From contig NZ_CP039424.1 in assembly GCF_005877055.1 (NCBI RefSeq), positions 3,162,001 through 3,226,000 of the forward strand: DNA of 64,000 nt. Reading direction: 5' to 3'. Below, piece by piece: positions 32,273 through 38,382 of this stretch. Each line of letters starts with the position of its first letter. The stretch's first letter is position 1. The position numbers were made by a program, and so were the translations under genes. The notes under the pieces are model-generated. The model did not search any database, was not told where the DNA came from, and saw nothing but the letters and a program-made list of their open reading frames with translations. The stretch is from Citricoccus sp. SGAir0253. Its GTDB lineage: Bacteria > Actinomycetota > Actinomycetes > Actinomycetales > Micrococcaceae.

Positions 32273-32328
32273 GGGTGTCACCGTGTGACACCCCGCCATG
32301 GCGGGACACCCGCCGGTCTGCCTACACT
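32273..32328 (+). promoter_or_regulatory. Repeat-rich control region with -10 TACACT ahead of the amidotransferase-like operon
   Basis: Inverted repeat GGGTGTCAC (32273-32281) / GTGACACCC (32285-32293), perfect 9-bp arms around CGT; a second one GGCGGG-ACA-CCCGCC (32300-32314) which contains another GACACCC; and a -10 TACACT at 32323-32328. The first repeat could alternatively end transcription of the GAF-ANTAR gene (no T-run). Expected start near 32335, leaving ~140 nt before the amidotransferase-like gene. Confidence 0.45.
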
Positions 32329-32384
32329 GGCAGGACGGTTGAGCCCAGGCCGCGACAACGTCGTCGAGCCCTGAGGATCCCGTC

Positions 32385-32474
32385 ATGCTCCCCCCTCCCC
32401 GGTCCCTGCCGCAGCGCCCCGGTGCTGCCCCGCCAGGCCCGCGCGCCCTCGCGCCGGGCGGGACGGAGGCCTAA
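32385..32474 (+). CDS. Possible 29-residue upstream ORF (leader peptide)
   Basis: ATG at 32385 with GAGG eight bases upstream opens a 29-codon frame rich in Pro, Arg and Ala that ends with TAA at 32472-32474, two bases before the ATG of the amidotransferase-like gene. Its position and spacing would allow translational coupling. The composition alone does not prove it is coding. Confidence 0.35.
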   Translation: MLPPPRSLPQRPGAAPPGPRALAPGGTEA

Positions 32475-32476
32475 GG

Positions 32477-33127
32477 ATGGGCGGGATCGTCGGGGAGGTC
32501 GCGCTGCACGGGCGGTCCGCGGACCTGTCCACGGTGAGCAGGATGTCCGAGGCCATGACCCGCACCCCGTACGGCTACGGCACGTGCACCTGGGGCTGGG
32601 TGGCCCTGGGCCACCGGCGCCGGCGCGTGGTGCGGGGCGCCCGGACCACGGCCCAGCCGGTGGTGGACGACCGCCTCGGCCTCGGGATCGTGCTCACGGG
32701 CACGGTGGTCAACCACCACGACCTCCGCGAGGAGCTGGCCGGGCACCACGCCTTCCGCAGCCACGCCGACCCGGAGGTCGCCCTGGCCGCCTACCACCGA
32801 TGGGGCGAGCACTTCGCCGAACGGCTCGAGGGGGCCTTCGCCCTGGCCCTGGTGGACGCCTTCCGGGAGCGGGTGCTGCTGGCCCGGGACGCGGACGGCA
32901 CCATCCCCCTGCACCTCGTCCGGGGCCCGGGGTTCCTGCGCTTCGCCTCCGAGCGGGAGCCGCTGCGCGCCGTCGGGGGCCTGCACCCGACCGCCGATCT
33001 CCCCGACCTGCCCCCGGGCACGGTGCACGTCATCGAGCCCTCGGGACGCCGCACCCGGCGGGCCTTCGGGGCCGCCACCGCCGAGCCGGTGGATCCCCTG
33101 GACCCCTGGGACGGGGTGCTCCCGTGA
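32477..33127 (+). CDS. Stand-alone class II glutamine-amidotransferase-like protein lacking the catalytic Cys
   Basis: 216 residues that match the N-terminal glutaminase half of AsnB-type asparagine synthetases (HRRRRVVRGARTTAQPVV, VVNHHDLREEL, DPEVALAAYHRWGEHFAERLEG, FRERVLLARDADGTIPLH, RFASEREPLRAV). The expected start MCGI reads MGGIVG: codon 2 is GGC, not TGC. The glutamine-binding NGE motif reads TGT. The synthetase half is absent. It therefore probably has no glutaminase activity and may be a structural or regulatory partner of the next protein. GGAGG lies seven bases upstream. First of four genes with four-base overlaps. Confidence 0.82.
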   Translation: MGGIVGEVALHGRSADLSTVSRMSEAMTRTPYGYGTCTWGWVALGHRRRRVVRGARTTAQPVVDDRLGLGIVLTGTVVNHHDLREELAGHHAFRSHADPEVALAAYHRWGEHFAERLEGAFALALVDAFRERVLLARDADGTIPLHLVRGPGFLRFASEREPLRAVGGLHPTADLPDLPPGTVHVIEPSGRRTRRAFGAATAEPVDPLDPWDGVLP

Positions 33128-34269
33128 GCGGCGGGGACGGTGCCCGGTCCGTCGCCGTGGCGGAGTCGCTGCTGCTCGTGGATCCCGTGGACCTCACGCC
33201 CGTCTCCGCCGGGGACCGGGCCGTCCAGCCCGAGGACGAGGGCGGGGACGGGACCACGGGCCACCGCCTCACGGCGGGACGGCACCAGGATCAGGTCGAG
33301 GTCAGCGGACCCCCGCAGTCCTCGCTGGCCGGCCTGCTCCACACCATCCGTGCCGGGCGGGAGGCCGTAGAACGGGCGGCCTCCCGTGCCGGTGCAGGGG
33401 CGGTGGCACTGGCCACCGCCCCGGGGCGGCTCATCCCCCACCCGGCGCCGGGCGCCCACCACCGCGGGCTCGGCGGGCACCTCGGGCCCACCGGCGCCGA
33501 GCGGCTGGTGAACGGCTTCCGGGTGCGGGTGGCCGTGGCCTCCCTGGCGGAGGCGGTGTCCGTGCTGGACGGCCTGCGCCCCTGGCTGCCGGCCCTGCTC
33601 GCGCTGAGCGCCAACTCCCCCTTCTGGCAGGGACAGGACACCGGTTACGCGTCCTACCGGTACCAGGCCGCCTCGCGGCTGCCCGCCTCCGGCCCACCCG
33701 AGCACTTCGGTTCCCCGGAGGCGCACCGCCGGCACGGGGAGCTGCTCCGGGCCACCGGCCTGCCGATGGACCCGCCCATGCTCCACCAGGACGCGCTCGT
33801 CCGCGAGGACGGCCCGGCGGTGGAGGTCCGCGTGGCGGACGTGTGCCTGGACCCGCGGGACGCCGCGGTGCTGGCGGTCCTCGTGCGCGCGCTCGTGGAG
33901 ACCACCGCCCGCCGGCGGGGCGCCGGCGGCCCGCCCGACGGCGGCGCGTCCGGGATCCCGGCCCCGGTCCCGGCCTCGGTCCTGCGGACGTGGTGCTGGC
34001 TCGCGAGCCGGTCCGGGGTGGACGACCGGCTCATCGACCCGGCCACCGGGACGCCCGCGCCCGCGGGGGACGTGCTCTCCCGCCTGCTGGACGCGGTGCG
34101 GCCGGTGCTCGCCGAACAGCCCGGCGAGGAGCAGGACGTCGAGGCCGGGGTCGCGGACATCCTGCGCCGCGGGACCGGCGCCCGGCTCCAGCGCGAGGCC
34201 TTCGCCGCCCGCCAGGAGGTGCAGGACGTCGTCGCCGCCGTGCGGGCCGCGACGCAGCGCGCCGTATGA
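33124..34269 (+). CDS. Carboxylate-amine ligase-like (GCS2/YbdK family) protein with altered active site
   Basis: 381 residues. Family membership is clear from ALSANSPFWQGQDTGYASYR, SGPPEHFGSPEAH, AVEVRVADVCLDP and the closing RRGTGARLQREAFAARQE. Family positions that bind metal, ATP and substrate look changed: GVEEEF reads AVAESL, GTHP reads ATAP, and the HVHVG motif reads RVRVA. VEV and VEVRV are kept. GCS2 enzymes join glutamate to an amine or cysteine; this one may be inactive or have a new role. GTG start at 33124 overlaps the amidotransferase-like stop (GTGA). Confidence 0.8.
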   Translation: MSGGDGARSVAVAESLLLVDPVDLTPVSAGDRAVQPEDEGGDGTTGHRLTAGRHQDQVEVSGPPQSSLAGLLHTIRAGREAVERAASRAGAGAVALATAPGRLIPHPAPGAHHRGLGGHLGPTGAERLVNGFRVRVAVASLAEAVSVLDGLRPWLPALLALSANSPFWQGQDTGYASYRYQAASRLPASGPPEHFGSPEAHRRHGELLRATGLPMDPPMLHQDALVREDGPAVEVRVADVCLDPRDAAVLAVLVRALVETTARRRGAGGPPDGGASGIPAPVPASVLRTWCWLASRSGVDDRLIDPATGTPAPAGDVLSRLLDAVRPVLAEQPGEEQDVEAGVADILRRGTGARLQREAFAARQEVQDVVAAVRAATQRAV

Positions 34270-35066
34270 TCCACCCCATGCCCACCGCAGACGTCCTCGA
34301 ACGGCGCCGGCTCGCCGTCGGTCCCCATGCCGTGGACGTGCGGGGCCCGTCCGGGACCGGCCCCGGGGCCCCCGGCGCCCGGCCCCTCGTGCTGGTGCAC
34401 GGGATCGGCGTCTCCGGGGACTACTTCCTGCCCCTCGCCGAGGTGCTCGCCGCCGGGCACGAGGTCCACGTGGTGGACCTGCCCGGCTACGGCGGCACGC
34501 CGCGCCCACCCCGCCCGCTGGGGGTCGGCGAGCTCGCCGAGGTGCTCGCCGGGACGGTCGCCGCGCTGGGACTGCAGGCCCCCGTCCTCCTCGGGCACTC
34601 CATGGGGTGCCAGGTGGTGGTGGACGCGATCGCCGGCCACCCGGGACTGGCCGCGGGGTACGTCCTGCTCGGGCCCACGGTGGACCCGCGGGCGCGGAGC
34701 CTGCCGGCGCAGGCCTGGCGGCTGGCGCGGGACACGCTGCGCGAACCGCCGCGCACGAACGCCGTGATCTTCCGCGACTACGCCCGGATGGGCCTGGTGC
34801 GCTACCTGCGCACCTCCCGTTCCATGCTCGCCGACCGCATCGAGGCGGACATCGCGCGGTGCGACGTGCCGGGACTCGTGGTGCGGGGCGGCCGCGACCC
34901 CATCGCGCCGCGGGCCTGGGTGCGGCAACTGGCCGCCGCGGCCCCGCGCGCCCGCTCGGCCGAGGTCCCGGGTGCCCCGCACGCCGTCCAGCACGTGCGG
35001 CCGCGCGAGCTGGCCGCGGTGATCACCCCGTTCCTCGAGGCCCTGTCCACCGGGCCGGCCGCGTGA
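34266..35066 (+). CDS. Alpha/beta-hydrolase
   Basis: 266 residues. Oxyanion HG in VLVHGIGVSG, nucleophile elbow GHSMG, acid Asp in VVRGGRDPIAP and catalytic His in GAPHAVQHVRP, all in the usual order, so it looks active. A lid of ~60 residues lies between strands 6 and 7. Substrate unknown (ester or amide). ATG 34266 overlaps the previous stop as ATGA; an in-frame ATG four codons on is an alternative. Third gene of the amidotransferase-like operon. Confidence 0.87.
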   Translation: MIHPMPTADVLERRRLAVGPHAVDVRGPSGTGPGAPGARPLVLVHGIGVSGDYFLPLAEVLAAGHEVHVVDLPGYGGTPRPPRPLGVGELAEVLAGTVAALGLQAPVLLGHSMGCQVVVDAIAGHPGLAAGYVLLGPTVDPRARSLPAQAWRLARDTLREPPRTNAVIFRDYARMGLVRYLRTSRSMLADRIEADIARCDVPGLVVRGGRDPIAPRAWVRQLAAAAPRARSAEVPGAPHAVQHVRPRELAAVITPFLEALSTGPAA

Positions 35067-35761
35067 GGGGCCGCGTGGCCGGCCTGGCCCTGGACCTCGG
35101 CGCATGGGTCCGGGACTACGCCTACGCCCTGCGCCACCAGGCCGCCGGGATCCTGGACCGTGGCGATCCACGGGCCTTCCGGCGCCCGGGCGCCGGAAGG
35201 CCCGCCGTGCTGCTGCTGCCGGGCATCTACGAGGAGTGGACGTTCATGCGCCCGCTGGCCCAGGTGCTCTGGCGGGACGGCTACGACGTCCATCCCCTCG
35301 AGGACATGGGGCGCAACTCCGGGACGATCGAGGACATGGCGGGGGTGGTGGACCGCTACATCCGCTCGGCCGGACTGCAGGACTGCGTGCTCGTGGCCCA
35401 CAGCAAGGGCGGGCTGATCGGGAAATACCTGCTGGCGCACCACAACGCCGCCACGGCGATCCGCGGGCTGGTGGCCGTCAACACGCCCTTCGCCGGGTCC
35501 GTCCTGGCCTGGCTGCTGCCGCTGCCCGCCGTCCGGGTCTTCCTGCCGCACTCCCCCGTGCTCGCCGCGCTGGCCTCGAGCGCGGACGTGAACGGGCGGA
35601 TCGTCTCCGTGTACGGGCTCTTCGACCCGCACATCCCCGGGGGCAGCCGGCTGGAGGGCGCCCGGAACGTCCGGCTGGACACGCGGGGACACTTCCTGCC
35701 GCTGGGCGATGCGCGCGTGCACCGGGCCGTCCTGGAGGGCGTCGCCTCCCTCGCGCGCTGA
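35063..35761 (+). CDS. Second alpha/beta-hydrolase (lipase/PGAP1-like)
   Basis: 232 residues. Fold and site: LLLPGIYEEWTFMRPLAQVL at the oxyanion strand, nucleophile VAHSKGGLIGKYLL (AHSKGG in place of GxSxG), acid in YGLFDPHIPG and His in TRGHFLPLGD. The arrangement resembles membrane-lipid or GPI-inositol-type lipases. No signal peptide, so cytoplasmic. GTG 35063 overlaps the stop of the first hydrolase (GTGA). Last gene of the four-gene operon. Confidence 0.85.
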   Translation: MRGRVAGLALDLGAWVRDYAYALRHQAAGILDRGDPRAFRRPGAGRPAVLLLPGIYEEWTFMRPLAQVLWRDGYDVHPLEDMGRNSGTIEDMAGVVDRYIRSAGLQDCVLVAHSKGGLIGKYLLAHHNAATAIRGLVAVNTPFAGSVLAWLLPLPAVRVFLPHSPVLAALASSADVNGRIVSVYGLFDPHIPGGSRLEGARNVRLDTRGHFLPLGDARVHRAVLEGVASLAR

Positions 35762-35771
35762 GCGCGGCGGC

Positions 35772-35829
35772 GCCGGCGCGGGGGTCACGCTCCGGGCCTC
35801 GCCGGCGCGCGGGTCACGCTCGGGGCCTC
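35772..35829. repeat. Tandem duplication of a 29-bp unit
   Basis: Units at 35772-35800 and 35801-35829 differ at two of 29 bases; each starts GCCGGCGCG and contains GGGTCACGCTC. The pair fills the space between convergent genes. No coding frame or terminator hairpin is evident. Confidence 0.7.
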
Positions 35830-35869
35830 GCGGCCTCCCGGCCACAAGGCGGCCCGGCCGCCGGGCCGG

Positions 35870-37339
35870 CTACCCGGCCGCCGGCATCCAGAGCACGTTC
35901 CCGGCGCCCCACAGCACGAGGCAGGCCAGGACGAAGGGCAGCGTGCGGGCGATGAGCGCCCCGCGGGTCAGGACGGGCCCCGGGGTGTCCGGGCCCTGCC
36001 GCGGGCCGGCGATCCGGTAGGCCAGCTCGATGCGGGCCGGGCTGGCCAGGCACGCCAGTCCGGCGGCCACGTTCTGGGAGGCCATCATCCACAGCCGGTC
36101 CACGCCCAGGGCCTGCGCCGCGGAGACCTGCGTGCCGCCGAACATGGCGTTGGCCCCCGTGCCCGAGGCGGTGATGTAGCCGCCGAGGCCGCCCACGAGG
36201 GGCACGAGGAAGAGGTAGGCGTGCCCGAGCGAGGCCAGCGCCGCGGCGAGCTGGTCCGCCAGCCCGCCGCCGGCCACGGCGGTGCCGAGCAGGAGGTAGA
36301 GCCCGGTGGGCACGGCCACGCCCAGCCACATCCGCCAGGTCTCGCGGGGCAGCCGCCAGCGCTGCTGCCGGGCCAGGGACAGCACCGCGGTCCCCACCAG
36401 GGCGCCGGTGACGGACCACAGGGCGGGCGAGCCCAGCACCGGCCCGACGGCCCCCAGGGGCAGTCCGCGTTCCAGCGCCTGGCCCACGATCGTGCCGCCG
36501 AGCAGCACGAGGTAGGGGACGAGCTCGCGCACCGGGACCGGTCCCATCCGGCCCCGGCCGATGAGCAGGGCCCACGCCGCGGACATGGCCAGGGTGGCCG
36601 TGGCCCCGGCGGGCGGGGTGCCGACGACGAGGTTCGCGCCCACCACGAGCACGGACAGCACCACCCCGGAGAGGATCCCGGTGCCGATCCAGGCGGCGTA
36701 CGCACCGGCCGGGTGACCGGACCGGCCGGCGGGGGGCGCGGTGCCCCGCCCGGCGATCACGGCCGCCACCGCCCCGGAGCCGAGGAAGGCCAAGACGTTG
36801 AGCACCCCGGAGGCCACGCCCAGCTCCGCGAGGCCGACCCCCGCCTGCTGGGAGCCCAGCAGCGTCCCGGGACCCATGGAGCCCCACGGCCCCACCATGA
36901 GGGCCACGAGGGACAGTGAGGCCGCGCGCAGCGGCGTGAACCCCAGGGAGAGCAGCAGCGGCAGGCCGATGATCACGGAGACCCCGAAGCCGGTCACCGT
37001 CTCCATGAAGGGCACCACCCCGTGCGCCATGAGCAGCGCGGAGGCCACGGTGGGGCCCCCGCCGGCCGAGAGCCAGCGGGCCAGCCGTTCCTGGGCGCCC
37101 GTGCGCTCCATGACGCGGGAGAGCAGGATCCCGCCGGCGATGATCGCCAGGACCTCCACGAGCGTCCCCAGCCCCGCCCCGAAGGCCGCGGCCACCTCGG
37201 CGGGGGCGGTGCGGAACCAGAGCAGACCGGACAGCACGGCGGCCACGACGCCGGCCCCGGGGGCCACCCAGGAGGGCGCGGGGACCAGCAACAGGCCCAG
37301 GGTGAGCGCGATGGGCAGCGCCGCCATCAGCACGTCCAC
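35870..37339 (-). CDS. L-lactate permease (LctP) family transporter
   Basis: 489 residues, about 13 membrane helices. Recognised by GGILLSRVMERTGAQERLARW, AHGVVPFMETVTGFGVSVIIG, MVGPWGSMGPGTLLGSQQAG and GGYITASGTGANAMFGGTQV with ASQNVAAGLACLASPARI. LctP carriers import lactate or glycolate with protons. The GTG at 37339 is chosen because a -10 TAGCAT (37407-37402) rules out the longer frame to 37453; GTG 37333 and ATG 37327 are alternatives. Two SD-like AAGGAC copies lie 12-22 bases upstream. Confidence 0.87.
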   Translation of the reverse strand: MDVLMAALPIALTLGLLLVPAPSWVAPGAGVVAAVLSGLLWFRTAPAEVAAAFGAGLGTLVEVLAIIAGGILLSRVMERTGAQERLARWLSAGGGPTVASALLMAHGVVPFMETVTGFGVSVIIGLPLLLSLGFTPLRAASLSLVALMVGPWGSMGPGTLLGSQQAGVGLAELGVASGVLNVLAFLGSGAVAAVIAGRGTAPPAGRSGHPAGAYAAWIGTGILSGVVLSVLVVGANLVVGTPPAGATATLAMSAAWALLIGRGRMGPVPVRELVPYLVLLGGTIVGQALERGLPLGAVGPVLGSPALWSVTGALVGTAVLSLARQQRWRLPRETWRMWLGVAVPTGLYLLLGTAVAGGGLADQLAAALASLGHAYLFLVPLVGGLGGYITASGTGANAMFGGTQVSAAQALGVDRLWMMASQNVAAGLACLASPARIELAYRIAGPRQGPDTPGPVLTRGALIARTLPFVLACLVLWGAGNVLWMPAAG

Positions 37340-37350
37340 CGGCCGCCCCC

Positions 37351-37370
37351 GTCCTTCCGTGTCCTTCCGT
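37351..37370. repeat. Perfect 10-bp tandem duplication in the permease leader
   Basis: GTCCTTCCGT occurs twice in direct succession; on the coding (minus) strand each copy carries GGAAGGAC, so the ribosome-binding region is duplicated. Confidence 0.6.
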
Positions 37371-37401
37371 GGGCGACGAGTCCCTCCCGGCCCCCCGAGG
37401 G

Positions 37402-37407
37402 ATGCTA
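37402..37407 (-). promoter_or_regulatory. -10 hexamer TAGCAT of the lactate permease gene
   Basis: Predicts a start near 37395 and a leader of about 55 nt to GTG 37339. No convincing -35. Confidence 0.4.
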
Positions 37408-37545
37408 CCGGTCCGTCGGACGGGCCCTGGTCCCCCCGACCGGTCCGGGGCATCCCCGAGTCATCCCGGAGGATGACCCGGATCCGCCCCGGAACCCGCC
37501 CGCGGGGCGATCCGCGCGGGCCCCGGGACCGCCAGAGTGGATGCC

Positions 37546-38379
37546 ATGGACAGCACTGCGCACCCCACCGCCCTCGATCCCCGTCCCGCCTCCCCCGGGC
37601 CCGACGCCGGCCCGGCCGCCTCCCCCGCCGGCCCCACCCCCGCCACGCCCGCGGTCTCGGCCCGCGGCCTGGTCAAGGCCTACGGCCGCGGGGAGGCCGC
37701 GGTCCGCGCCCTGGCCGGGGTGGACGTGGACTTCGCCGCGGGCCGGTTCACCGCGATCATGGGCCCGTCCGGGTCCGGCAAGTCCACCCTGATGCACTGC
37801 CTCGCCGGGCTGGACACGGTGGACGCCGGCCGGATCGAGCTGGCGGGCCGGGAGATCACCGGGCTGTCCGACGCCGAGCTGACCCGGTTGCGCCGGGACC
37901 GGATCGGCTTCGTGTTCCAGGCCTTCAACCTCGTCCCCACCCTGACGGCGGAGCAGAACATCGTCCTGCCCCTGGACCTCGCGGGCCGGCGCGTGGACCG
38001 CGCGTGGCTCGCGGACGTCGTCGGGATCCTGGGCCTGTCCGAGCGGCTGGGGCACAAGCCGCACGAGCTCTCCGGCGGGCAGCAGCAGCGCGTGGCCGTG
38101 GCCCGCGCGCTGCTGACCCGGCCGGACGTGGTGTTCGCGGACGAGCCGACCGGCAACCTGGACTCCACCACGGGTGCCGAGGTGCTGTCCCTGCTGCGGC
38201 GCTCGGCCCGGGAGATGGGCCAGACCGTCATCATGGTCACCCACGACCCCGCGGCCGCCTCCTACGCGGACCGCGTGGTGCTGCTGGCCGACGGGCGGCC
38301 GGCCGGCGAGGTCGCCGACCCCACGCCCGAGCGCGTCCTGGCCGCCCTCGCCGCCCTGTCCCCGGTGGGGGGTGCCTGA
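37546..38379 (+). CDS. ABC transporter ATP-binding protein (MacB/LolD type)
   Basis: 277 residues, with a Pro/Ala-rich N-terminus of ~35 residues. Walker [11 protein letters not shown]-loop region [14 protein letters not shown], signature LSGGQQQR, Walker [10 protein letters not shown] and H-loop VTHDP are all canonical for the MacB/LolD/FtsE subfamily, which powers FtsX-like mechanotransmission permeases. ATG 37546 follows CAGAGT by seven bases; GTG 37537 in frame is an alternative. Four bases separate its stop from the permease start. Confidence 0.93.
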   Translation: MDSTAHPTALDPRPASPGPDAGPAASPAGPTPATPAVSARGLVKAYGRGEAAVRALAGVDVDFAAGRFTAIMGPSGSGKSTLMHCLAGLDTVDAGRIELAGREITGLSDAELTRLRRDRIGFVFQAFNLVPTLTAEQNIVLPLDLAGRRVDRAWLADVVGILGLSERLGHKPHELSGGQQQRVAVARALLTRPDVVFADEPTGNLDSTTGAEVLSLLRRSAREMGQTVIMVTHDPAAASYADRVVLLADGRPAGEVADPTPERVLAALAALSPVGGA

Positions 38380-38382
38380 GCC

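Noticed and set aside
32477-33127. EgtC-type amidotransferase, making the operon an ergothioneine cluster with EgtA-like GCS2
   Set aside because: The sequence fits AsnB N-terminal domains rather than EgtC, it lacks Cys2, and no EgtB or EgtD is nearby.
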